A stretch of 64,000 bases of DNA from Lepidodermella squamata (lineage: Eukaryota; Gastrotricha). The position numbers and the translations under genes are program-made. Positions 9,872-21,767 of this stretch are shown here, one piece after another. Position 1 is the stretch's first letter. Each line of letters starts with the position of its first letter. Under the pieces are notes generated by a model. It did not search any database and had not been told where the DNA came from. It saw nothing but the letters and a program-made list of their open reading frames with translations. The stretch lies in the NCBI GenBank assembly GCA_047495785.1, contig JBLDXI010000054.1, positions 3,038,001 to 3,102,000 of the forward strand, in the 5' to 3' direction.

Positions 9872-11526
9872 ATGCTTGTAAATATTGGTGAAGCGAAGAA
9901 GGAAACGTTTGAAAAGCGTCTATTGGCTGTAATCACCCTGTTGGCTTCTCTTCCAATTATTACCTTACTGAACTTGAAATTTTTTAACAACGATGGTCTT
10001 CTTAAATCAAGCTGTCTGCGGAATGACTCATCATCTATCGCATCGAAATTGCGGAAAATTGTTGAATCTCCGCATCGAAGTGTTTACAATCAGTTTTACA
10101 GCTATTCGATATACCATCTTGGCGAGCAAGTGACAATTCGCAGTAAGATAATGGAACTGCTTGACGATCGAAGATTAGCGGATAAAAAGCTTCGAATGGC
10201 TGTAATTGGGGAATCTCATTCTGTCCCTAGATCTATTCCGGTATTAATTTTTAAAAAATTATGAAATTGTTAGATTATTTTCAATTTTTTCAAGAAAAAT
10301 CTCGGATATTTCGAGCAAACCTGCGGCTGGTTTAATAAATCTCTATTGGATTTCGGCGTAGAGACAATTTGTGACAACTGGGCGATCGGAGCAACTAATA
10401 GGTTCTATTATAATCAAATCTTGATTTTTTAATTTTTGAGATTTCATTTTAGTCGCTATTACATCTTTTGCATGGAAGAGCTGTTCAACAGGCAAATTTA
10501 CGACATCATCTTCCTTCAGTTTACGGAGAATCCTGACACGCTTGAAAGCCTTAATCGACTTATAAGAATCCTTCGCTACAACAATCCTAGAATACATATT
10601 ATTATCATCGATATTCCGGATCTTGGCCATGTACTGACCAACGCAAATGGCTGTGATTTGTACAGAGGAGGAAAATTTCAAGCTAATCGCCAGTTCGTTG
10701 CTGCTCAGAAGAATAATGCAACATTGTTGCTTTTCGCTCATATTTTCTGTGGCAGAGATGGACACAACATGAGCTCACAAGAAATATGGCAACGAAAACA
10801 ATTATTTGGTTAGCTAATTTTTCTGATAATTAAAATGATATTTTAATTTTGCCCAATATTTCAGAATTTTATCGATCTGATTTTATTCATGTTGGAATCG
10901 CGATACATTCGATGATCAGCGAGTTCATTGTCTACTATTTCAAGCAAGTCTTTCTCCGCCTAGCCAACAATTCAATGGCTGAAACCAGTCGATTTCCACT
11001 CGATCTGCCCAGCCAACCTGGTCCCAAAACGCAGTGCTTCATGTCTCATAGACTGCGAAATGGCGTCGAAAAACACTCATTGGACAGCGATTGGCCGGTG
11101 ACGAAAACCATCGACTACTTGAAAGGCTACAAGTTGCAATCAGCAACTAAGCAGGAGATTAATTTCACGCTGAATTTTTCCTCGAAAATGGCGGCGAAAA
11201 TTGGTATCCAAAACGGGCAATGTTTCCTGCCTCGTATTGGGTTGAGCCACAAACTGCTGGGTGGCAATATGAAAGGAGGCCTGTTCAAAGTCGAGTACAC
11301 AATAAAACTGACAAACGGTGAGATGATAGCGGCTAACCAAACGATTCCAGCAAGAAAAACGCATTTCAGGCCAAGGGCGGTGGAGATTGATGAACATTCG
11401 CCATTCTCAAACATCTCGTGCCCCGGCGGCACGGAAATTGATAGAATATACGTGAAAATAAGAAATGTAACGACTGATATTAACTACGTCAGCTCTATTG
11501 ATTCGTTAATTGTTCTTTTCCATTAA
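9872..11526 (+). CDS. Membrane-anchored SGNH-fold hydrolase or acyltransferase
   Basis: Four exons (9872-10240, 10295-10401, 10453-10808, 10865-11526) give about 497 aa. One membrane segment near the N-terminus (LLAVITLLASLPIITLLNL) suggests a type II membrane or secretory-pathway protein. SGNH signatures: VIGESHS with the nucleophile Ser near 115, CDNWAIGATNS for the glycine block, IIFLQFTENPD for the Asn block, and DFIHVG for the Asp/His pair near 283-286. The last ~180 residues look like a separate beta-rich domain with several N-glycosylation sites. I do not recognise a named metazoan orthologue; the substrate is unknown. Confidence 0.6.
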
Positions 11527-12640
11527 AATATGTTGGTAAATAGTCAATATTAATAAATCTGATCACTCTCGGATCCACTTCTTTCCATCAAACAAATATT
11601 TCTTCTTTTCTCAAACCCTTTCGACCGAAAACTCGGAAAAGCATGGTGAAATATAGCAGGTATCTGGATCAAAGGGGATGTACGGTAAAGTTCCATCAGA
11701 TCAAAGACTTCATCTGTCGGAATGAATATATTGCTGTCGGAAAGTATTGGAAGACGTCCATTCGGAGCACGAGTTTTCGGAAATGCAGACCAAGCGTCGC
11801 AACCGGGTTGTAATGATCAATTCGAGTGCGGAGAATCCAGATATGAACGAAATACGAGTGCTACAGTGTGTCCCATAAGCTGCCCAACCATTTCAATTTG
11901 CAGCTTTCTGTAGGAATTCCAACTAATTTATTAAAATGAAACCTACCGGGAGGATCTTCCATCAGTTATGCAAGATTTAACCGAAGAAATGAAAAATTTA
12001 CCTGAGAAACCCGGAAAACCCGGATGGTAACAGGTTCTGTAATTTTCGGTATTTTACCCGGTTTGACCGAATTTCTCCGCATTTTTTACTCCACTTTCAA
12101 GTGACATACTCTTTTACTATGTTTATTGATTTTTTTAAAGATTTTGCTAACCATAAGATATGACTTAGCAACTCGTTTTAGAGTTTCCGACCCCTTCTTC
12201 GTGTATTTTCGTCGTCTGCGTTACTTATATGGGACACGCTCTGTTACCGCCAGGGTTCAGCTTGGTTCGAGGTGTAAAACTACACCTTCTTGAATAATAC
12301 TCTATAAATTAAAAGCCGTTGCAACGTGTCAAGTTTTCAATTTTTTATTGCTTTTCAATATCTTTGTTCATAAAAAATTTCATTCTCTATCTGCGAGATA
12401 TTCAAATTTTTTGCAACACAACAACATGTGTTCTGCGTCTACCACACATAATCGCGCGAAAGAAAAAAATGACGCGAAATTATTAATATATTTTTTTGTT
12501 GTAGAAAAACGAAAAACAAACAGGTATATCATATATCATCATAAAGCGCAAGAGCAACACATTTCAAGCCCCGGAAAATCGCGAAAAATCCGGGTGAAAA
12601 AAACATCGAATTTTAAAGCAATTTTTTTTCCAATTTTTTT
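11527..12640. other. Intergenic between convergent genes
   Basis: This is the shared 3' flank of the SGNH gene (+) and the plexin gene (-). Only short frames occur. Stretches resembling poly-pyrimidine and AAATTTTT runs are common; no RNA gene or mobile element is recognised. Confidence 0.55.
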
Positions 12641-15600
12641 TTAGAAATAGCCTGGTCTCGGCGGCAAATTTGAGGAGGCAGTTGAGGGTGAGGACGACTC
12701 CTCGGAGCGTTGCGACGGCGAATACGCCTGTTGTGACAGGTGATTGACGAAAGGCCGCGTCGACAGTTGAGATTCGAGCGCCTCGAGAATTTCCATGTGA
12801 TAACGCACCGAGTACTTGTAGAGCTCGAGGACGGCCGAGCGGCGGCTCAGCTGGCTGGTCGTGCCCGTTGAGATTCGCAGCGCGGCGAAGTCACGCAGCG
12901 CCTCGGCCTGGTCGTAGCACGGCAACTGCTGCGCTGTGCCCATGAAATTTTGAACCATGGCCCGGTAGCGTGAAATTTCACGCGCGAACAACAGCTTATT
13001 CGTCGGCGAGTCCTTGCCGAGCCGGTATTCCGACATTGAACACGAGTCCATAAGTAATTGGCCGAGTACGGACAGCGACGAATCAACCGCCGGCGGTTTT
13101 TCAACGTCGAGTACAAAATCGGGATTTTTGAGTAGATTGACCAAAAATCGAAGCGGTAGGCTGTTGCATTTCCACGTGTAGGCGACTTCGGCCGGGTCGG
13201 CGCCGGCGCTTGGGCCCAGTTTCGCGGCTAGATCGTCGAGTCGCGTGTACAGGTAGCGAATCGCGGCCGGGCAGTTTTCGTCGAAAATTGCCGCGAATAA
13301 ATCGTCGACGTACTTTTGCAGCGTGCCTTTTGTTGTTAACAGCCGCGTTAGGTAGATTTCGGGTATGTTTCTACACGACGTTTGGCTGCTGTCTTTCGGT
13401 GATGTTGGTAGGTTGTGTTGAGATCGGAAGTCGCTGGGTTGCACCAGGTGAACGTAGCGGACGCGCTGCGGCGGGCGTTGGGTGTTCGCAAAGGTGTCTT
13501 GCCGAGATTTGCCGTCCCAGCGATTGGTGGCATTGGCCTTGTTGCCGCCAATCCGCAGCGAGCAGTAGCGGCGGAGTGAGCCGATTGCTGAGTTTGGTTT
13601 CATTGGAGCGGCGAATCGGCAACTGGTCTCATCGCCGGTGGCTTCGCGAGAAAGAGTTAGAGTGCCTGCAATACAAAATAAAATCATGAAAATTTTGTGA
13701 AAAATTATGAAAAAAATCCACCTTAATTAAAATCCCATTTTCGAATTATTCATATTATTTTATTGATTTTTTTAAATATTAAAAAAATCGAATAAAATTG
13801 GAAAAATTGAATTTTGATTCAAGTAATGGTTGATAAATTTAATTTCCAATTTTTCTTATTTTTCGCAAATTTCGGAAAAAATGGCAAATTGAACAATAAA
13901 TTTCGAACTGGAAACGAGCCACGCGATTTTTGGGACACGCTGTAACTTGAAATCGAAATTTTCCATTCAACCTTGGATTCCGAAAGGGTTAGGCCAAGTT
14001 GGGCTAAATTCATTTATTATGGTTCCAAGTGGACACGGCTGGGGATCCAGCATTAAATTTGAAGCTTCAGCGCTAGATTCCCAAAATTATGGGTGTTTGG
14101 AATTTTACGTCTACCTTAAAATCTCAAATTTTTTATTTACGTGCCTAATCAATACATCCCACTATTACTCATATTTTGCGCTGTGAGTGGCCAATATACG
14201 AGTTGTATTTCAGCCACCAGAGCCGATATCGATTCAAAGTATCGATTTTACAAATCAGTGATTTTTCCGATATCAGCAGTCTTCAAAGCCAAAATTGAAA
14301 ATATCCTACACATATAAGGGACTAGTAGATAAACGATCTCCGGGGCATGAGAAGCATAGAAACATGGTTCGATCAAGAAAATAAAATGGAAATACCTATG
14401 TAGCAAAAATTCGGAAAATTTAGTTTTGAGACCTCAAATTTAGCGGCTCAACAAATATTCAAGCCCATTCCAATAAATAAAATATTTCCAATAACCAAAT
14501 ATAAATTAAAAAATCTGAGTTATTCTCACCTAATAGCGCAGCGGCTGACGAAAGGCGAGGACTAGTAGGTGACCGGTGGTTGCTTTCGACGCCCAAGGCC
14601 GACGATGTGGTGGAGGCGTCGCCCGACGAGTGCGTATCCGTCGCGCTAAGCATCGCATGGTGACTAGTCAGCTTATGCACAACAATCAACGTCGCCGCAT
14701 CGCCGATGCCATACGACTCGAGCGTGTTAAGGTGGACAACGAAAAATTCGCCATTCTGCGATTTCAACGCACCCGACTTGCCAAGCGTCCCGGATGTCGA
14801 CAACAGGCCGTTATTTGTATTACTGAAAACAGCCTCGCTCGAATCGGTCTCGGTTAGAATGACGTTCTCCTCTTCTGAAGCGCCCCAGATCAAATCGATA
14901 TCGTCAGCTTTCAGCCCCCAGAAGGGTGAGTTCGACATAGCATGCGTCAATTGATCGATGATTTTCGACTTGGCCTGGCCGATGCTGTCGCAGGATAACA
15001 GCCGGCATTGAATCATATAAGGCTGTCTAACGTGGTCGAAACACACTCGAATGTTGACGGTGATCGCTTTGTAAGCCACGTTTTCCTTTAAAAGTTTCTC
15101 CTCAGATAACGAGTATTTCGCTTCGTAGGTAATAGCGTCTATTGGGCCTTTTTCCAGCTGGTGTTTCAGGGCACGGTATAGCGTGTAAAGAGGTCCGCTC
15201 AGCTTTTCGGACACCCATTGGTAGAGCACAATTGACAGCCAGTTAGATAGCAGCCGTTCGGCGACTGATTCAGTCCTCCTTAACATCAACTTCGGATGCT
15301 TTTTCTCGGCTGATTTCGCTGCGAGCTCGCCAACTAACGATAATGTAATGTCTGAAAAAATGTAAAAAAAAAATATTAAATTAAATTTTAATTAATTAAT
15401 TTTAATGAAGTAATAAAATAATTTCGAAACTTTTGAATTTAAAATCAAAATTTTCAAATTCCGCCGTTATCGCAATTTTTGAAGTAATTAATGTGAATCT
15501 TTCATTTGTCGCCTTTATGAAAATGAGATCTATTCAATTTCAATAGCTTCTTCCCATGTTTTGACCCATAATTAGGCTGATATCCCAATTCGAAATTTAG

Positions 15601-18600
15601 GCTGAAAGCTGATAGATGAATCAATTTAAGAATTAATTCCTATTTTTATTATATTATTATAACTAACCAATTGAAATGCGTCATGTACGAAAATTTGAAA
15701 TAAATTTGAAAAAAATCGAAAAATATGGAGTTGATTCGGGCCGGGATCGAACCGGCGACCTTCTGCGTGTTAGGCAGATGTGATAACCACTACACCACCG
15801 AACCTACTCATACTATACAGTACGGCAGCGGCTTTTTATTTCAGTCAGGGCGCGCAGCTATAATCAATACGCCGCAGTACTAGCAATAATATAAATAAGC
15901 GCATAAACAAAGCGCGCACATTTATAATAGAAAAGCATTAAGGCGGACTTTTCTGAATGAAAAAACACATACCAGTCAGATATTCCGGCCTGTTGACGAA
16001 AGCGAGGCACAGCAGCGAGGCGACATTGACACGATCGCGGACTCCGAACGATTTTTGATCCTCAAGAACTCGGATGAAAATGCCGAGAAATTGCTTGTTA
16101 CTCAGCAGCATGTCAAAATGTTCGAGGCCGCGGTCTAGCGTCTCCTGCTCCTGCGCTAAAACTCGGCACGGATGTTCAGGCATAGACGGGAATAGGAAAT
16201 TAAGCAGATACGCGTCGAAATCGCGAACTGGCGGCGGGCAGGATCCATTCAAAATTTCAGAAAACGCACCGCAAGAACCGCTACCGGTCGTTAAACCAGT
16301 TACAAGGCCCATTTCGGTTTGCAACTCGGCAAACGCGAGTTTGCACTCGGTTCGAACGTTGCTCTCTAATGAGTCGAGTTGAAGGCGGACTTTTTCGTAA
16401 TTACGCCTCGCCTGGCGACTCCTGCGAACGAGCAGGCAGCAAAAAACTGTCGCAGAAACGACGAGAAGTACAACGCCAATCGCACATCCGATAAAGGCCT
16501 CGAGGTTCATGCCGCCGAATGAATTCTCCGAGACGGCCGGCATGAATCGCTGCAATTTGCCGAGGGTGAAATTGACATTTCCTATACTAACCCTGACCGC
16601 GTATTGCTCGAATGGCACCATTTGTTGTTCGTCCAACGAGCAGACGAGTTGTTTGTTCGAAATTGCGGTCACGTTGCAGTAGATCGATTCGCCGATCACC
16701 ACTTCAACATCGCTTTCCGACGCGGCTAAATTGAGGTTATCGCCCTCCATAACCAGCGAATTTCCGATTTGTAACTTCGGCGCCTTCAATTCGGAGTTAT
16801 TTTCAACAAATTTCAGCAGCAATGGATCGGGGTAGTAGTCGAGTTGCGATGCGACTTTCGGGTAGAATCGCTCGAGGCTGCGGACGCTTTTCACGCCGTC
16901 CATTTCGAAGAAGATCTGGCCACTTGCGATTGGTTGGTTATTAGAAATTAGCTGTAAATGCAACAGCTGCCGGTCGTTGGTTGGTAGGGCAGGTGTTCGG
17001 CAAATTAGCATAAAGTCAGAATTAGCCCAGCATGACGACGTTGAAGTTGCGGATGACGCGAATTTCACGCCGATTTTCGGAGATTTTATCGAGTTGAAAT
17101 TTTTCCCATGAATGTAGATCAACCGGCCACCGCTTGAAATCGAATTCAGTGGCGATATATGACTGATTGAGGGATCCTGCGTGTATCTGAAAATAAAATA
17201 GAAAATGTTAATAGAAAAAAATAAAATAAAAACAGAATATATTTTAGCGGAACCAGATTTCAAAATTTCAAAATTTGGAATCAAACGCAAAATATTATAA
17301 AAAAACTGAATTTTACGGTTATTTATTTTAGTTTTTAATTTGTCATGAAATTCTCAAAAATTTTAAATTTTTAATTTGCGAATAAATAAATTAAAAGACA
17401 AAATTGAAAAAATTGACCTAAAATTGCATAATTTAATCAAAACTAATTAATGAAAAATCCTCCTTAACTTTCTAAGAATTCAATTTTTTCTTGATTTTTC
17501 ATCATTTTTTTACCTGAACATTTTGCCGCCATGAATGAAAACTCGGCCATCGAATGCGACCAGAAGTGGCGCTTCAAGGCCCGGCTCGCCAGCTGAAGTC
17601 AAACACCTCAGAACAGTATCATTCGATTCCTCCTTAATAATCACGCAATACCGGCCGTTATTGCCGATATGAACCGTCACGTTGTTGCCAATCAACAAAT
17701 TCTGGCCCGTTATTGCGATCACCGTACCACCAGCGGCTGGGCCTCGACTCGGCTCAAACGAGGCGACACTTGGCCTCACAATTTGAATTGTTTCTTTGGA
17801 TAAAGTTCGCTGATTCGAGTCTGAAAACGCAACCTCAACCGGCCCGGAAATTTCAGCATCATTCGGCGACGCATCTAGGGTGCACACAATTTTTCTCGAC
17901 ACTTCATACAACTCCTGAATAGGGTTGCAAGGTATCGAGGCAACACGAACACCGTAGCGAATTTGCTCGAAACTATAGCCAAGATTTTCGCCGGTTATCG
18001 TAAACGTAGTCAGGCCTTCAGTTGGCGCGAAAAGCGGCGAAACTTGCGTTATCCGAACGTCGGTGCAATGCGAATCAACGGCGAGCGGGCAACGAGCGGA
18101 AAATGTGCACTGATTGCCGCACCACCGGCAGTGGTACTCGGCTAGCCGCGGGTTGGCCTGCAGGCTTAAACACGTGCTACAGTCGTTGGACAACAACTCG
18201 CAGGCAAACATTTGCACGGCTATCCTGTTCGGTTCAATCGCATTTCCAACCGATTTTTGGCCATCGAACGCGATTGACAGCTCACCGGCGATTTCAGCCT
18301 TCGAAATATTGAACTCGTGGACGTCGCAAGTTATCGCGTTTTTCGATGGGATAAAAGCCGCTGGTAGGTGCATGATCTTCTCCTCAAATTTGATAATGCA
18401 TTGCAATTTTGCTGTTGCAATTTCCGAGCCGAATAACTGAAAATTCTCGACGTGAACGCTGAGGTGATGCGCGACAAATGCCGGGACTAGCATGGCGTTT
18501 TTAGGCTGGATTGACGGGCAGTAAGACGGGCCGATCGGGCCGTTGATAGACGGGAACGGGATGATTTCACTGACAACAGTTTTCGCGGCCGGGCAAGCGT

Positions 18601-21600
18601 TTTTGTCAAAATCTTGGCATTTACTGCCGAAATTTGTCGGCGACACGCACCACTGACACGCGTAAGGCGCGCTCGAGCATGACGAGCAATTTTCGAAGGA
18701 CGAACAATTGTAGAAATTAACGCTTGTTTGAAGTAGGACGAAAGGGACTCGGCTCGTGTTTGAACTATCGACGGCTAGTAGCGACAATTTCGAGGTCAAT
18801 GAACCGTGAATTGGTGGTATATTCGTCATTAGGGTGACTTCACCGCTATCATCGGCCTCGTTCTGCGTGAACGGCGACGGGCATCTCACTCCGAAATTTG
18901 TCTCATCGCCTCGAGTTTCGAGGTTCAACGCCTCGAATCGGCAGATGAAGTTGCCGAATGACAGCCGGCGTAGGGTGGCTAGACCGCCGGTGATGTGTAA
19001 CTGCAGTTGCACGCCGCTTTGCCCGACGGGTACGTCAGGGTGGACGACTTTAGCGAGTTCCACGCATCGGTTGCTTTCGTTCGGGTCTTCTCGCCGAGGC
19101 AGCCATTTTCCGCCTGAGCACGTTTTTTCGGTTGAACACGCCGATGATGAGTAACACCAGCCGCAATCGGCGTCGGTAACGCTTTTCAAACAGGTGTTGC
19201 ATGTTAAGGTGGATGCGGATCCGCAGTTCGCGGTTGGCAGTTGGTACAGCCGGCGGTTTGAAGCTCCGGTCAGGAATAGATAATCGTGTGATGAGTGGAA
19301 AAACAGCGAGATTTTGTTCGATTTCGACTCAGGTACCAGGATTTGCTGAGCAATTGTTGTTGCTGAGTTCACAGGAGTGAGTGATGGCAAAATCTAATGG
19401 GAAAAAAGGAAAAAAGTTAATAAAGGAAAAATTTGCCGAGGATGAATGATGAAAGCTGAAAATCTTCGAAATTTCTCCATTTCGACTCATTGTTTAAAAT
19501 TCGAAATTTTATAAGAGCCGCTTTAATTTCCAATATTTGCCGCACTCAATTTTTCACTTGTTAACGATCATTTCCATTTTTTCAATCTTTCAAATTTTTT
19601 AGTTTTTTACCTCGTATTTTTGCAGGTCGCCATTTTGGTATAGGACAAACAGCCGGATAGACTCAAGAGCTGGGCCATTTTTCGGCCTATTATCCGCTGC
19701 AATTGCGCTGATTTCGCGTTCAGTTTCATCGAGTACGGCCTGAGCCGTGAACGGATTCGAGGCTCGCAGGGGCGAGTTGAGTTCCGAACTGTACTTCCCG
19801 CACAGCAGTTCAGCCGCTTCCTTACCGTCCTTGTCGGAAAGCAGCGATGAGGCCAAGCGTTGAGGCTATAATAATAAAACGAAAGAAACAATAAATAATA
19901 GACTTCATTATCATTTATAACGATTTTCTGACTCTGCACCGAGAAAATCGCGACTAATTAACGTAATGGTCATTAGTCAAGCACGCGCCTCCTTATGGTA
20001 TGTAGCCGATATAGATAATATATTATATCGAGTAATCGCGACCAGCCGGGTTCATAATTGAATACCGGGCGTTATTTACGTACCTGCGCGATGCCTATCG
20101 TAATAATTATTGCAATTCCGAAGCGAAGCGCGTGCTGGTGCTGATGAGCATCTCGCTGCACTCGCGCGATTTCGCAGTGATACGGGCGCGTTGAGCGAGC
20201 CTAGTCGCAACACCCGCCCCGACTATGCACCAGTAGGGTCGTGAACTTGGCCCAGTGCTGACGTAAACATGCGATAAAAACTACTCTGCTCTCAACCTGA
20301 GATGTAAACAAGCCGGCTGTTATCAGGCGCTCGTCATCAATCAGATATCTACTCAAGAAAATTTGATGAAAAAAAATTAAAAATATTGTAACGAAAGGTA
20401 ACATTGGAAAAAGCCATGTTTTTGTTAAAAATAATTCTGAAATTACAAAAAACGTTTCTTTGATTTTCCTACGATTTTAGAGAATTTTTCTATTTTTTTC
20501 CTGATTTTTTGCAATTTAAATTTTATGAGCTCATTTGCATATGCACAAATGTTATGATGCTCCTTTGCATATTCACAAATTCATTATTTCGGGGTCAAAT
20601 TTGCAAGAAAATGAAGAACTTGGCTACCCCGCGTTACGGTAATAAAATGAAAAATAAAAATAAAAATAAAAACTCCTCCTTAATTTTTTTAAATTCACTC
20701 ACTTTTGTACAACGATTTGTGTTCGTGAATTTGAACTGATTATCGCCATAGCGCCGTAGGTGTTCCAATCCGAACATTCCAGCCCCATCGAGAACGCATC
20801 GCCTGACCGTAGAATCGAGATGTTCGTTCAAATCGAGCCAATCAATCGCGCAAATCGTCGAAGATTTGCGGTCCTGTTGCGATGACATGGCGACAAAAAG
20901 TTGCGGCCCAGTTGACGATTCGACAAAATCGGCGAAAAATGACGTTATTTCATCGAAGTTCACCGCGCCACGTTTGCATGTGACATCAGTTTCAACGTAA
21001 GACCGAAATTCCGTGTCGTTCTGGCAAACACGGCCGATTGTTGACGTTAGACCAGCGTCGTCATAACGCCGCGAAATCGATAGAAAATACGTGAAACCGT
21101 TCGAAGAAATCGCGCCTAAATACTGCGAATCGCGATTTGAAAACTCAGCACTTCGATAATAGAGACTCATCGAAGGCTTCGTTATCAAAAAAGTCGCCTC
21201 AGACCGGGCTGATCGAATCGATAGCGCTGGTGGTAATAGGGTGTCTGGAGTCGATGTCCGATGAACTCCAGCCGCGACCCATAACGCTTGATATCCGGTT
21301 TTAATCGGCGCTAAAACTCCAACGAGTGAGTTGACGGAACTAGCCGCTGAATTTTCAATCAAACGAGCCGAGTTTAGCTTAGAAAAATCAACGGCACTTG
21401 TCGATGAGCAGTTGATATCACCGTTTTGAATGCGACTACACGCGATTAACTGCTGGTCGTGATTGAGGGCCAACATCGCGAGATCATCGCCATCGGATTT
21501 CGGGCAAAATGCGCCGTCGTTCGAGCACAGCAATCGTTCGCTTGTTGGTTTTAACGTGGTTTCATCGAGCTTAACAAGTCGCCGGCTGGTGAGTACGAAA

Positions 21601-21767
21601 ACCGAGCCGGATTTCGAACTTGTCGCCGATAGCAATCGCTCGTTATCGACCTCAAAAAACCGCCCGCCGAAATCGGTTATCGACGCGGCGACGGCGATAA
21701 CAGCCGAGGTTAATATCAGCGAGTAAATCGGTGGCATATCATCAGCATAATAATTATCGTGATTCAA
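12641..21767 (-). CDS. Plexin (semaphorin receptor), complete
   Basis: Six exons (21767-20703, 19865-19611, 19393-17514, 17186-15973, 15351-14530, 13665-12641) join in phase to about 2086 aa, normal plexin size. Domain order: signal peptide (residues ~11-30; the ATG at 21737 is an equally good start), Sema domain to ~495, PSI modules near 497 (CNTCLKSVTDADCGWC), 670 and 850, IPT domains near 900, 995 and 1069, one transmembrane helix near 1290-1315 (AFIGCAIGVVLLVVSATVFC), then the split R-Ras/Rap GAP. GAP blocks: QKSFGVRDRVNVASLLCLAF with the conserved RDR, WLSIVLYQWV, a Rho-GTPase-binding insert around 1560-1690, and LPLRFLVNLLKNPDFVLDV. It should act as a plasma-membrane semaphorin receptor in cell guidance. 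The introns carry a tRNA, a dispersed repeat and copies of TTAAGGNGGA. Confidence 0.95.
14022..14395. repeat. Dispersed repeat, copy A (in a plexin intron)
   Basis: About 370 bp shares an ordered series of matches with 54274-54615: CCAAGTGGACAC, a TTCAGCG block, GAGTGGCCA, CCAGAGCCGATATCGATTC, AATCAGTGATTTTTCCGATA, GAGAAGCATA and TTCGATCAAGAAAA. The copies are diverged and differ by small indels. No coding capacity or clear terminal repeats were seen; it is probably an old non-autonomous mobile element. Confidence 0.8.
15732..15804 (-). tRNA. tRNA-Val (anticodon AAC), nested in a plexin intron
   Basis: The acceptor GGTTCGG/CCGAATC pairs with one G-T, the anticodon arm is CTGC-CTAACAC-GCAG (anticodon AAC), and the T arm is GCCGG-TTCGATC-CCGGC. 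It lies in the 621-nt plexin intron 15352-15972, on the same strand as plexin. Confidence 0.93.

Noticed and set aside
13210-13689. Plus-strand open frame of 159 codons
   Set aside because: Antisense to the last plexin exon, whose frame has clear GAP homology; the GC-rich codons open the other strand by chance.
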